From: Arthrobacter saudimassiliensis
Lineage (GTDB): Bacteria > Actinomycetota > Actinomycetes > Actinomycetales > Micrococcaceae
Reading direction: 5' to 3'
Assembly (NCBI GenBank): GCA_900016675.1
Contig: LN483071.1
Location: forward strand, 744,001-808,000
Length of the DNA: 64,000 nucleotides
The number at the start of each line of letters is the position of its first letter. Position 1 is the stretch's first letter. Positions 16,810-25,592 of this stretch are shown one piece after another. Under the pieces are notes generated by a model, which was not told the DNA's origin, made no database searches, and saw nothing but the letters and a program-made list of their open reading frames with translations. Position numbers and translations under genes: made by a program.

Positions 16810-17838
16810 TCAGCCCTCGGCCCGGCCCTCCCGCCAGTAGCCCATGAAGGCCACCTGCTTGCGGTCGATGCCGGCGTCGCGGACCAGGTAGCGGCGCAGG
16901 CCGCGGACGACGGCGGCCTCGCCGGCGATCCAGGCGTAGAACGGCAGCGCTCCTGCCGGGGCGTGCGGGTTGGCGCTGGACTTCAGCACCTCCGGGTCCA
17001 GCCGCTGGGGGGTCTCCCACAGGATCGTCTGGTCCACGTCGACCTCTTCGGGTTCCTGGCCGGTGCGCGGCAGCGGCAGGGCCCCGCCGGGAAGGGCGAC
17101 GGCGGTGCGCACCGCCCCTTCGAGCAGGGTGCCGTGGGGGCGGCCCTCCCGCGGCAGCCAGCGGACGCCCACCCCGGAGGCGGTGCGGACCGGCTGGATG
17201 TCCGCGGGGTCCGGCACCTCCAGCAGGGCATAGCCCGTGACGTCTGCGGGCAGCTGCTCCAGGATGGCGGTGATGGCCGGGACGGCGGTCTCGTCGCCGG
17301 CGAGCAGCACGTGCCGGGCCAGGCCGGGGCGCCACTCGATGCCGCCGTAGGCCTCGGCGGTGACGCAGTTCGCGGCGTTGGGGCCGATGATGGCCACCCG
17401 GTCCCCCGGCTGCGCCTCCGCGGCCCAGCTGGAGGCGGGCCCGCCCACGCCGTCGGCGTCGAAGTGCAGGACGAAGTCGACGTCGATCTCCGGCTCCGGC
17501 CCGGAGCAGCGGGCCGCGCGCACGGTGTAGGTGCGCATGGCGCCGCGGACCGAGGGGTCCAGCTGCAGCCAGTCCTGGTACCAGCGCGGGTCGGCGCAGT
17601 CGAAGTCCGGCAGCGGCAGGACGCGGCCGTCCGGGGTGCGGGAGGGCAGCACGATCTTGATCCGCAGGTCGTCGGTGCGGCCCTGCACCCCGAACTCGGC
17701 GAGGCAGGATCCGGCGAAGGTGATCCGCTGGAAGTTCGCCCCGATGCGGCTCACGCGGCGGACTTCGACGTCGAAGCACATCACGGCGCCGGCGGCGCGG
17801 GTTCGGCGCGCGGCGGGGGCGCGGTCGGCTGGGCTCAT
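16810..17838 (-). CDS. Siderophore-interacting FAD-binding protein (ferric-siderophore reductase)
   Basis: A 342-residue cytoplasmic flavoprotein that reduces the iron of imported ferric siderophores and so releases it. The N-terminal part (about residues 25-150) is the FAD-binding SIP domain with the motif MRTYTVRAA; the C-terminal part (about 155-340) is the SIP NAD(P)H domain with LAGDETAVPAI and a final KQVAFMGYWREG. The start at 17838 overlaps the stop of the ATPase gene by four bases and has GGAGG seven bases upstream. It is the last gene of the iron-box-controlled operon, where uptake is followed directly by release. Confidence 0.94.
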   Translation of the reverse strand: MSPADRAPAARRTRAAGAVMCFDVEVRRVSRIGANFQRITFAGSCLAEFGVQGRTDDLRIKIVLPSRTPDGRVLPLPDFDCADPRWYQDWLQLDPSVRGAMRTYTVRAARCSGPEPEIDVDFVLHFDADGVGGPASSWAAEAQPGDRVAIIGPNAANCVTAEAYGGIEWRPGLARHVLLAGDETAVPAITAILEQLPADVTGYALLEVPDPADIQPVRTASGVGVRWLPREGRPHGTLLEGAVRTAVALPGGALPLPRTGQEPEEVDVDQTILWETPQRLDPEVLKSSANPHAPAGALPFYAWIAGEAAVVRGLRRYLVRDAGIDRKQVAFMGYWREGRAEG

Positions 17839-18716
17839 GAGGCGGCCTCCAGGTTGGTCGGCGCCGGCTCGCGGCGGAGACGGTCGTCGGGATTGGGCAG
17901 GTAGCCGCGGCTCTGCGGTTTCCTGCGGGAATGGTGGCGGCCCACGGGAACCACCAGCGGGGTTCCGGAGACCGGGTCGGAGATGACTTCGCAGTCCAGG
18001 GCGAACACGTCGCGGACCAGTGCGGCGGTGATCACCTCGCCCGGAGCGCCCTGGGCGGCGATGGCGCCGGACTTCATGGCGATCAGGTGGTCCGCGTAGC
18101 GGGCGGCGAGGTTCAGGTCGTGCAGCACGATCGCCACGGTGGTGCCGCGCTCCCGGTTCAGGTCGCTGACCAGGTCCAGCACCTCCACCTGGTGCGTCAC
18201 GTCGAGGAAGGTCGTCGGCTCGTCCAGCAGCAGGATGCCGGTCTCCTGGGCCAGCGCCATGGCGATCCACACCCGCTGCCGTTGCCCGCCGGAGAGTTCG
18301 TCGATGCTGCGGCCGGCGAGGTCGGCGGTGCCGGTGGCCTCCAGCGCGGCGGCGACGGCCTGTTCGTCACGGGCGGACCACTGCTTGAAGAAGCCCTGGT
18401 GCGGGTACCGGCCGCGGCCGACCAGATCCGCCACGGTGATGCCTTCGGGCGCGGTGGGCGACTGCGGCAGCAGGCCGAGCTTCCGCGCCACCTCCCGGCC
18501 GGGCAGCGAGTGGATGTCCTGCCCGTCCAGGGTGACGGCTCCGCCCGCGGGCTTCAGCAGCCGGGCCATGCCGCGCAGCAGCGTGGACTTTCCGCAGGCG
18601 TTGGCTCCCACGATGATGGTGATCTTCCCAGCGGGCAGCTGCACGTCCAGCCCGTCGACCACCACCCGGTCCTCGTAGGAGAGCACCAGCTTCTCGGCTT
18701 GCAGCAGGTTCGGCAT
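17835..18716 (-). CDS. Ferric-siderophore ABC transporter ATP-binding protein (FepC-type)
   Basis: A 293-residue ATPase of the iron-siderophore importer. Walker A is GANACGKSTLLRGMA, the signature LSGGQRQRVWIAMA and Walker B ILLLDEPTTFLD, followed by LHDLNLAARYADHLIAMKSG, typical of the FepC branch. The last 40 residues are a basic tail beyond the family core. I start at the ATG at 18716, just after the stop of the permease gene; longer in-frame starts overlap that gene. It overlaps the reductase gene by four bases. Confidence 0.94.
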   Translation of the reverse strand: MPNLLQAEKLVLSYEDRVVVDGLDVQLPAGKITIIVGANACGKSTLLRGMARLLKPAGGAVTLDGQDIHSLPGREVARKLGLLPQSPTAPEGITVADLVGRGRYPHQGFFKQWSARDEQAVAAALEATGTADLAGRSIDELSGGQRQRVWIAMALAQETGILLLDEPTTFLDVTHQVEVLDLVSDLNRERGTTVAIVLHDLNLAARYADHLIAMKSGAIAAQGAPGEVITAALVRDVFALDCEVISDPVSGTPLVVPVGRHHSRRKPQSRGYLPNPDDRLRREPAPTNLEAAS

Positions 18717-18718
18717 TC

Positions 18719-19780
18719 CTAGCCTCTTCCGGATTTGTTGGTTCGCATGAGCAGCCACAGCAGGAACGGGGCGCCCAGGGCGCCCGTGACCACGCCCACC
18801 GGCAGGCTGGTGGCCGGCAGCAGGTTTGCGGCGGCGAATTCGGAGGCGAGCACGATCAGCGCGCCGGTCAGCGCCGCGGCCGGCAGGCTGGCGGCTCCGC
18901 CGCGCAGCCGGGCGGCGATCGGCCCGGACAGGAAGGCCACGAATATCACCGGCCCGGCGGCGGCGGTGGCGACGGCGGCCAGCGCGACGGCGGTCATCAC
19001 CAGTCCCAGCCGCACCGGCTCGACGGGCACGCCGAGGCCGGCGGCGGTGTCGTTGCCCAGCTCCAGGGCGCGCAGCCGTCCGGACAGGGCCCCGGCGGCG
19101 GGAACCAGCACGGCCAGCGCCACGGCCAGCAGCCCGGCACGCTCCCAGGTGGCCGCGTTCAGGGAGCCGCTGAGCCAGACCAGCGCCTCGGAGGCGGTGC
19201 GCACGTCGGTGCGCGTGAGCAGGAAGCTCACCACGGCCTGCAGCACGGCGGCGAACCCCACCCCGATCAGGATCATCCGGTAGCCGCCGGCGCCGCCGCG
19301 GCGGGAGAGAAGGTAGATGGCCAGCGCCACCGCCAGCGCCCCGAGCAGGGCGGCGAGGGAGACCGTGCTGCCGGAAGCGCCGAAGAACACCAGCGCCGTC
19401 ACCGCGGCGGCGCTGGCACCGTAGCTGATGCCGATGATGTCGGGGCTGGCCAGCGGGTTGCGCAGCAGGGTCTGGAACAGGGTCCCGGCGATGCCGAACG
19501 CCGCGCCGACCATGAGGCCGGTGACCGCCCGCGGCAGCTTGCCCTCCATCACGATGTAGGTGGCGCCGGGGATCTGCTCGCCCCCGAGGATGCGCAGGAA
19601 GTCCGGAATGGTGACGGTGTAGCTGCCCAGCAGGATGTTGACGAAGAAGGCCGCCGTGACGGCCGCGGCCAGCACCGCGGCGACGCGCACATGCCGGGTG
19701 CGGCCGGCGCGGCGGGCGGCCCGGACCTGCCGGAGGGCGGCGCCGGCGTCGCGGGCGGGGTTCAGCACCGGGGCGCTCAC
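18719..19780 (-). CDS. Ferric-siderophore ABC transporter permease (FecCD/FepG-type)
   Basis: A 353-residue permease with about nine to ten membrane helices. It carries the FecCD-family features GKLPRAVTGLMVGAAFGIAGTLF, NPLASPDIIGISYGASAAAV and, near the end, GPIAARLRGGAASLPAAALTGALIVLASE. The start is the GTG at 19780, which overlaps the stop of the first permease by four bases. It pairs with that permease to form the channel. Confidence 0.93.
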   Translation of the reverse strand: MSAPVLNPARDAGAALRQVRAARRAGRTRHVRVAAVLAAAVTAAFFVNILLGSYTVTIPDFLRILGGEQIPGATYIVMEGKLPRAVTGLMVGAAFGIAGTLFQTLLRNPLASPDIIGISYGASAAAVTALVFFGASGSTVSLAALLGALAVALAIYLLSRRGGAGGYRMILIGVGFAAVLQAVVSFLLTRTDVRTASEALVWLSGSLNAATWERAGLLAVALAVLVPAAGALSGRLRALELGNDTAAGLGVPVEPVRLGLVMTAVALAAVATAAAGPVIFVAFLSGPIAARLRGGAASLPAAALTGALIVLASEFAAANLLPATSLPVGVVTGALGAPFLLWLLMRTNKSGRG

Positions 19781-20841
19781 AGGGCCGCCAGCTTCCGGCG
19801 CCGGATCAGCCAGATGAACACGGGTGCGCCCAGCACGGCGGTCATGATGCCGACCGGAATTTCGCCCGGCGGCAGTACCAGCCGCCCGACGACGTCGGCC
19901 ACCAGCAGCAGCGCAGGCGCCAGCAGCGCCGAGAACGGCAGGATCCACCGGTAGTCCGGCCCGGTGAGCCCGCGCACGGCGTGCGGCACCACCAGGCCCA
20001 GGAAGGCGATCGGCCCCGCGGCGGCCGTGGCCGCGCCGCAGAGCAGCACCACCCCCGCCGCGGTGACGCCGCGGGTCAGGCCCACCCGCTGGCCGAGGGC
20101 ACGGGCGACGTCGTCCCCGAGCGAGAGTCCGTTGAGGACGCGCCCGGCGCCGAGCACCAGCAGCGCGCCGACGGCGAGGAAGGGCGCCACCGGGGCCAGG
20201 ATGTCCCAGCCGCGGCCGGAGACCGAGCCCACCTGCCAGAAGCGGAAGGTGTCCAGGGTCTGCTGGCTGCCCACGAGCACGGCGGAGAGCAGCGAGGTCA
20301 GGCCCGCGGACAGGGCGGCTCCGGCCAGGGCCAGCTTCACGGGCGTGGCGCCTTCCCGGCCCATGGACGCCACGGCGTAGACGACGGCTGCTGCGGCGGC
20401 GGTGCCGGCGAGGGCGAACCAGACGTAGCCGGCAAGGCTGGTGACGCCGAAGACGTAGATGGCGGTGACGACGGCGAACGCGGCGCCGGCGTTCAGGCCC
20501 AGGATGCCGGGGTCGGCCAGGGGGTTGCGGGTCACGCCCTGCAGCGCGGCCCCGGCCAGGCCGAGCGCGGCACCGACCAGCAGGCCGGTCACGGTGCGCG
20601 GCACCCGGGAGAGCACGACGGCGTGGTCGCCGTTGGCGGGATCGAAGGCGGTGAGGGCCTCGAGCACCGTCGGGAACGACACCTGCCGGGCGCCGAAGGC
20701 GACGGAGGCCAGGGCCGCCAGCAGCAGGACCACCACGGCTGCCGCCAGGCCCGCTGCCCTGCGGCCCCGAACCGCCGAGGCGGGCGGCCGGTGGGCATGG
20801 GCGGGGTGGGCGGCGGCAACGTCCGCAGTGGACATGCTCAT
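19777..20841 (-). CDS. Ferric-siderophore ABC transporter permease (FecCD/FepD-type)
   Basis: A 354-residue FecCD permease, first gene of the iron uptake operon. Family signs are SRVPRTVTGLLVGAALGLAGAALQG, NPLADPGILGLNAGAAFAVV and IAFLGLVVPHAVRGLTGPDYR. The ATG at 20841 is preceded by GGGAGGGAGGG; a second ATG lies two codons downstream. A DtxR/IdeR box 28 bases upstream of the start means the operon should be shut off when iron is plentiful. No binding-protein gene is in the operon; the likely one is at 28536-29582. Confidence 0.93.
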   Translation of the reverse strand: MSMSTADVAAAHPAHAHRPPASAVRGRRAAGLAAAVVVLLLAALASVAFGARQVSFPTVLEALTAFDPANGDHAVVLSRVPRTVTGLLVGAALGLAGAALQGVTRNPLADPGILGLNAGAAFAVVTAIYVFGVTSLAGYVWFALAGTAAAAAVVYAVASMGREGATPVKLALAGAALSAGLTSLLSAVLVGSQQTLDTFRFWQVGSVSGRGWDILAPVAPFLAVGALLVLGAGRVLNGLSLGDDVARALGQRVGLTRGVTAAGVVLLCGAATAAAGPIAFLGLVVPHAVRGLTGPDYRWILPFSALLAPALLLVADVVGRLVLPPGEIPVGIMTAVLGAPVFIWLIRRRKLAAL

Positions 20842-20868
20842 GCTGGACCCTCCCTCCCCGCGTATGGC

Positions 20869-20887
20869 TAAAGTAAGGCTAACCTAC
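20869..20887 (-). promoter_or_regulatory. DtxR/IdeR-type iron box upstream of the siderophore operon
   Basis: The 19-base site has a perfect right half GGCTAACCTA against the known consensus TTAGGTTAGGCTAACCTAA and a weaker left half. The core AAGTAAGGCTAACCTACG (20871-20888) occurs identically upstream of the binding-protein gene at 29617-29634. Fe-loaded DtxR/IdeR binding here would repress the operon. Confidence 0.8.
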
Positions 20888-20929
20888 GCAGGCGGGAGTT
20901 ACGAAAGACTTCAGTTGCGTAAATAACAC

Positions 20930-21979
20930 CTAACGGTCGGCGCCGTGGCCGGGCGCGACCTCTTCGCCGGGACGGACCGGGCCGGGCGCCGTGCCGTCGC
21001 CGAAGGGCCGCCCGCCGAGCGGCTCCCGGCCGTGCGGGGTGAGCCATCCGGACAGGTCCGGGCCCTTGGGCACGATGCCGGTCGGATTGATGTCCTCGTG
21101 GACGATGTAGTAGTGCGCCTTGATCTGTTCAAAGTCCACCGTGTCGCCGAAGCCGGGGGTCTGGAACAGGTCCCGGGCATAGCCCCACAGCGCCGGCATT
21201 TCGCTGAGCTTGTTCCGGTTGCACTTGAAGTGCCCGTGGTAGACCGGGTCGAAGCGCACCAGCGTGGTGAACAGGCGCACATCGGCCTCGGTGATGGTGT
21301 CGCCGATCAGGTAGCGCTGCTTGGACAGCCGCTCCTCCAGCCAGTCCATGGCCGTCCACAACCGGTCGTAGGCGGCGTCGTAGGCCTCCTGCGAACCGGC
21401 GAAGCCGCAGCGGTACACGCCGTTGTTGATCTCGGTGAAAATGCGCTTGTTGACCTGCTCCATTTCCTCCATGTGCTCGGCCGGCAGCAGGTCCGGGGCG
21501 CCCTCGCGGTGGAAGTCCTTCCACTCGGTGGAGAAGTCCAGGGTGATCTGCGGGAAGTTGTTCGTCACCACGGCGCCGCTGGGGACATCCACGATCGCCG
21601 GCACGGTGATGCCCCGGGGATAGCCGGGCACGCGCTTGAAGAAGGCCTCCTGCAGCCGTTCGATGCCGAGCACCGGGTCCTTCCCGTCCGGATCCAGGTC
21701 GAAGGTCCAGCTGCGCGCGTCGTGCGTGGGGCCGGGGGTGCCCAGGGAGATGGCATCCTCCAGGCCCAGCAGCCGGCGGACGATGATGGTGCGGTTGGCC
21801 CACGGGCAGGCGCGGGCGGCAATCAGCCGGTAGCGGCCGGCCTCCACCGGGTAGCCGTCCCGGCCGTCGCGGGTGATCCGGGTTTCGATGTAGTTCGTGT
21901 CGCGGGTGTACTCGGTTCCGCCGGTGACGTAGGAGCCGCGGGTGCTGTGGGGGTCCGTCCGGACGCTCTCGTTGGCCAT
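20930..21979 (-). CDS. Xi-class glutathione S-transferase-like protein (S-glutathionyl-hydroquinone reductase family)
   Basis: A 349-residue protein of the ECM4/YqjG family. The N-terminal thioredoxin-like domain has the catalytic Cys in RACPWANRTIIVRRLLG, and the C-terminal helical domain contains LIGDTITEADVRLFTTLVRFDPVYHGHFKCN, characteristic of the family. In glutathione users it removes glutathione from quinone adducts. Actinobacteria mostly use mycothiol, so the true thiol here is probably not glutathione (inference). It ends 88 bases upstream of the siderophore operon start, but the iron box lies in between, so it is not part of that operon. Confidence 0.9.
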   Translation of the reverse strand: MANESVRTDPHSTRGSYVTGGTEYTRDTNYIETRITRDGRDGYPVEAGRYRLIAARACPWANRTIIVRRLLGLEDAISLGTPGPTHDARSWTFDLDPDGKDPVLGIERLQEAFFKRVPGYPRGITVPAIVDVPSGAVVTNNFPQITLDFSTEWKDFHREGAPDLLPAEHMEEMEQVNKRIFTEINNGVYRCGFAGSQEAYDAAYDRLWTAMDWLEERLSKQRYLIGDTITEADVRLFTTLVRFDPVYHGHFKCNRNKLSEMPALWGYARDLFQTPGFGDTVDFEQIKAHYYIVHEDINPTGIVPKGPDLSGWLTPHGREPLGGRPFGDGTAPGPVRPGEEVAPGHGADR

Positions 21980-22081
21980 GCCCCCAGCCTAAGCCCCGGG
22001 CGTCCGCCGCCTCCCGTGCCGCCGGTACGAACCGGTATCGTTTCGTGGATACCGCCGCCGGATCTGAAAGGACGTGCGCAG

Positions 22082-23122
22082 ATGCGTATCGCCGTCATTG
22101 GTGCCACCGGGAACATGGGCACGGCCCTGCTGCGCCGCCTCGCGAAGGCCCGCTCGGAGTCCGGCGAACCGCTGGAGGTCATCGGCATCGCCCGCCGCCT
22201 GCCGGACGCTTCCCGGCCGCCCTACGACGGCGTGCAGTGGCACAGCATCGACATCACCGCTCCCGACGCCGTCGCCCAGCTGTCCGGGGTGCTGGCCGGC
22301 GTGGACTCCGTGGTGCACCTGGCCTGGGCCATCCAGCCCAACCGGGACGAGGACCTGCTGCACCGGATCAATGTGGACGGCACGGCCAATGTGCTCGACG
22401 CCGCCGGTGCGGCCCTGGTGCGCCAGGTGGTCTGCGCGTCCTCCGTGGGCGCCTACTCCCCTGCCCCCAAGGACCGGCTGACCGCCGAGGACTGGCCGGC
22501 CCGCGGCATCGAAAGTTCGCACTACAGCCGGCACAAGGGCGAGCAGGAGGCCCTGCTGGACAGGTTCGAACGGCAGTATCCCGAGATTCCGGTGGCCCGG
22601 CTGCGGCCGGGACTGATCTTCTCCACGGAGGCGGGAACGGAGATCGGCAACTACTTCCTGGGCCCGCTGATCCCCAAGGCGTTCCTCAACCGGCTGAGCC
22701 TGCCCCTGATTCCCCTGCCGTCCAGCTTCAGCTTCCAGGTGGTGCACGCGGACGACATCGCCGACGCCTACTGGCGGGTGATCGAACAGCGCGCCGAGGG
22801 CCCGTTCAACATCGCCGCCGATCCGGTGGTGACCCCCGAGCTGCTGGCCGGAGTCCTGGGCGCGCGCCGCATCCTGAACGTTCCGGCCAAGCTGATCCGC
22901 GCCGTCGTCGGCGCCACCTGGGCGATGGGCCTCCAGCGGACCGACCCGGGGTGGGTGGACATGGCCGCCGGCGCCCCGATCATGGACACCACGCGGGCCC
23001 GGGAGGTGCTGGGCTGGACGCCGTCGGTCTCCAGCCTGCAGGCCCTGCAGTACGTGCTGGACGGCATGGCCGCCGGCGAGGGTGTCCGCGGGTCGGACCT
23101 GATGGCGCCGCGGCGGAGGTAG
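22082..23122 (+). CDS. NAD(P)-dependent epimerase/dehydratase-like SDR
   Basis: A 346-residue extended SDR. The Rossmann start is IAVIGATGNMGTALLRRL, the active-site region is VCASSVGAYSP, and a Tyr-x-x-x-Lys motif is seen in HYSRHKGEQEALL. Members act on nucleotide sugars, isoflavones, quinones or similar substrates; nothing here points to one. The ATG at 22082 has GAAAGGA upstream. It is divergent from the Xi-class GST gene, 102 bases away, so the two may share a promoter region. Confidence 0.9.
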   Translation: MRIAVIGATGNMGTALLRRLAKARSESGEPLEVIGIARRLPDASRPPYDGVQWHSIDITAPDAVAQLSGVLAGVDSVVHLAWAIQPNRDEDLLHRINVDGTANVLDAAGAALVRQVVCASSVGAYSPAPKDRLTAEDWPARGIESSHYSRHKGEQEALLDRFERQYPEIPVARLRPGLIFSTEAGTEIGNYFLGPLIPKAFLNRLSLPLIPLPSSFSFQVVHADDIADAYWRVIEQRAEGPFNIAADPVVTPELLAGVLGARRILNVPAKLIRAVVGATWAMGLQRTDPGWVDMAAGAPIMDTTRAREVLGWTPSVSSLQALQYVLDGMAAGEGVRGSDLMAPRRR

Positions 23123-23149
23123 CCGCAGGGCCCGGCCTGCCCCGCAGCG

Positions 23150-24103
23150 CTAGGGCGCGGCCGGCTGGCGGGGGGCGGCGAGCCGCTCCGCGACGTCCTC
23201 CTGGAGCAGGATGGCGTTCAGCGACACGGCCATGCGGTACGCGTCACCGGCGGCCGTCACCACCTGCCGCGCCGGGTCGGCGGCATTGCCCGCGGCCCAG
23301 ACCCGGGAGACGCTGGTGGCTCCCAGGCTGTTGGTGTCGATGGTGCCGTCCTCGTTCAGCGCACAGCCCAGGTCCTCCACAAGCGCGGACGAGGCGTCGG
23401 CGCCGGGCTCGCAGAACACGGCCTCGCACGGCACCTCCCGCCCGTCCTCCAGCACCACCGCCGCGAGGGCGTCGTTGGGCGCCTTGAGGGCGCGCGCCGC
23501 GCCGCGGACGACGTCGACCCCCATCACCTGCAGCTTGTCCAGGGCTTCGGCGTCGGGTTCCAGGCCCGGCTGGACAATCAGCGTGACGTCGTCGGAGAGG
23601 GTGGATACCAGCAGCGCCTGCTGGATGGAGCTTTCGGCGGTGCCGAGGACGGCCAGCGGCCGGTCCGCCGTTTCCCAGCCATGGCAGTAGGGGCACTGCA
23701 GCAGGTCCCGGCCCCAGCGCTCGGCGGCGCCGGCCAGGTCGGGGATCACATCCCGCAGCCCGGTGGCCAGCACCAGGTGCCGGAACGCCAGCCGGCGTCC
23801 GTCCTCCAGCCGCACCTCGCCCGGCCCGGCGTCGGGCACCTGCGCGGAGGCCACGGTGCCGCGCACCAGCTGCACGCCGTACCCCGCCGCTTCGCGGCGG
23901 ACTTCGGCAATCAGGTCCCGGGGCGGCATGCCTTCCCGGCCCGGGTAACCGTGCACGTGACCGGCCGCGGAGTTGCGCGGAGAGCCGGCGTCGACCACGG
24001 CCACCCGGCGGCGGCCGCGGCCCAGGACAAGGGCCGTGGTGAGGCCCGCGATGCCGCCTCCGGCCACCACCACGTCATAGCTGTCGGTTCCGGTGTCATC
24101 CAT
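23150..24103 (-). CDS. Thioredoxin reductase-like FAD/NAD(P)-dependent oxidoreductase
   Basis: A 317-residue flavoprotein. The FAD-binding start is YDVVVAGGGIAGLTTALVLGRG, the redox-active pair is CPYCHGWE, and the second nucleotide fold follows (PLAVLGTAESSIQQALL). The C-terminal FAD motif is VWAAGNAADPARQVVTAAGDAYRMA in two short pieces. No thioredoxin gene is nearby, so it may reduce another partner. I start at the ATG at 24103; a longer in-frame start would add an unlikely hydrophobic leader that runs into the neighbouring gene. Confidence 0.9.
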   Translation of the reverse strand: MDDTGTDSYDVVVAGGGIAGLTTALVLGRGRRRVAVVDAGSPRNSAAGHVHGYPGREGMPPRDLIAEVRREAAGYGVQLVRGTVASAQVPDAGPGEVRLEDGRRLAFRHLVLATGLRDVIPDLAGAAERWGRDLLQCPYCHGWETADRPLAVLGTAESSIQQALLVSTLSDDVTLIVQPGLEPDAEALDKLQVMGVDVVRGAARALKAPNDALAAVVLEDGREVPCEAVFCEPGADASSALVEDLGCALNEDGTIDTNSLGATSVSRVWAAGNAADPARQVVTAAGDAYRMAVSLNAILLQEDVAERLAAPRQPAAP

Positions 24104-24154
24104 CCGTCCATTCTTGCAGACCGGGACCTGATCATCAGCACCCTTACAGTGGCC

Positions 24155-24160
24155 TAGAAT
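24155..24160 (+). promoter_or_regulatory. Candidate -10 hexamer for a leaderless amino-acid permease mRNA
   Basis: TAGAAT ends exactly seven bases before the ATG at 24168, and no Shine-Dalgarno is present. That spacing is typical of leaderless actinobacterial genes. I see no clear -35. Confidence 0.4.
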
Positions 24161-24167
24161 CCACATC

Positions 24168-25508
24168 ATGAGTGAGAACAGGGCCGAAGCGCCCAGCAAG
24201 CTGAAACAGGGCATCACGGGGAAGATGCTCTATCTGTTTATCCTCGGCGACGTCCTCGGAGCCGGCATCTACGCCCTGGTCGGGGAGGTGTCCGGCGCCG
24301 TGGGCGGGGCGATCTGGGCGCCGCTGGTCCTGGCCCTGGCCATGGCGCTGCTGACCGCGTCCTCCTACGCTGAACTGATCACCAAGTATCCGAAGGCCGG
24401 CGGCGCGGCCGTGTTTGCCGAGCGGGCCTTCAAGCTGCCGATTGTCTCCTTCATGGTCGGCTTCGCCATGCTGGCGGCGGGCGTGACCAGCGCCGCAGGG
24501 CTCTCCCTGGCCTTCTCCGGTGACTATCTCGCCGTGTTCCTGGACGTGCCGGCGGTGCCCGCGGCCATTGTGTTCCTGCTCCTGGTGGCGCTGCTGAACG
24601 CCCGGGGCATCAAGGAATCGGTCCGCAGCAACGTGGTGATGACCGTGATCGAGCTCTCCGGCCTGGTGCTGGTGATCGTGCTCGTGGCGCTCATGCTCGG
24701 CCGGGGCGAGGGCTACCCGGAGCAGGTGCTGCAGTTCCGCGAGGACGTCAGCCCGGCCTCGGGAATCCTGGCCGCGTCGGTGATCGCGTTCTACTCGTTC
24801 GTGGGCTTCGAGGTGTCCGCCAACGTGGCCGAGGAGGTCCGCGACGTGCGGCGCGTGTATCCGCGGGCCCTGTTCGGAGCCATGCTGACCGCCGGCGTCG
24901 TGTACCTGCTGATCGGCCTCGCGGCCGCCGTCGCCCTGCCCACCGATGAACTGGCAGGCTCCTCGGGCCCGCTGCTGGCGGTCGTGCAGGCCACCGGCTT
25001 CGGCGTGCCGGCGGAGCTGTTCAGCCTGGTGGCCCTGGTGGCGGTCGCCAACGGTGCCCTGCTGACCATGATCATGTCCAGCCGGCTCGCCTACGGCATG
25101 GCGGAGCAGGGCCTGCTGCCCAGCGTCTTCGGCAAGGTGCTGCCCAACCGGCGCACCCCCTGGGTCGCCATTGCCGCCACGACCGCGGTGGCCATCATCC
25201 TCACCCTGACCGGGGGCCTGGCGGCGCTGGCCGAGACCGTGGTGCTGCTGCTGGTGATCGTTTTCCTCAGCACCAACGTGGCCGTGCTGGTGCTGAAGAA
25301 GGACAAGGTGGAGCATTCGCACTTCCGCACCCCGGTGGTGCTGCCGCTGCTGGCCATCGCCACCTGCATCATGCTGCTGATCCAGCAGGACGCCGGGATC
25401 TGGCTCCGCGCCGGCATCCTGCTTGCCGTAGGTGCCGTGCTCTATGTCATCCGCAGGTCGGTCAAGGGCCCGGGGGCCGGCGTCCGCCGCACCGCTGCTG
25501 CCGACTGA
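24168..25508 (+). CDS. APC-superfamily amino-acid permease
   Basis: A 446-residue transporter with about 12 membrane helices. The first helix region GKMLYLFILGDVLGAGIYALVGEV holds the unwound Gly-rich substrate site, and AFYSFVGFEVSANVAEEVRD in helix 6 is the matching conserved motif. It probably imports or exchanges an amino acid or polyamine; the substrate cannot be read. It seems monocistronic and closes at a strong bidirectional terminator. Confidence 0.88.
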   Translation: MSENRAEAPSKLKQGITGKMLYLFILGDVLGAGIYALVGEVSGAVGGAIWAPLVLALAMALLTASSYAELITKYPKAGGAAVFAERAFKLPIVSFMVGFAMLAAGVTSAAGLSLAFSGDYLAVFLDVPAVPAAIVFLLLVALLNARGIKESVRSNVVMTVIELSGLVLVIVLVALMLGRGEGYPEQVLQFREDVSPASGILAASVIAFYSFVGFEVSANVAEEVRDVRRVYPRALFGAMLTAGVVYLLIGLAAAVALPTDELAGSSGPLLAVVQATGFGVPAELFSLVALVAVANGALLTMIMSSRLAYGMAEQGLLPSVFGKVLPNRRTPWVAIAATTAVAIILTLTGGLAALAETVVLLLVIVFLSTNVAVLVLKKDKVEHSHFRTPVVLPLLAIATCIMLLIQQDAGIWLRAGILLAVGAVLYVIRRSVKGPGAGVRRTAAAD

Positions 25509-25537
25509 GCCCGGCCGCCCGGCCGCCCGGACACGGA

Positions 25538-25570
25538 AAGAGGCCCCCGCCGCACCGGCGGGGGCCTCTT
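25538..25570. terminator. Bidirectional terminator
   Basis: Perfect 15-base arms (25538-25552 and 25556-25570) with a 3-base loop lie between the convergent permease and YihY genes; A's and T's flank the stem on the two sides. Confidence 0.75.
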
Positions 25571-25592
25571 CCATGTGCGGCCGGGTCAGCGG

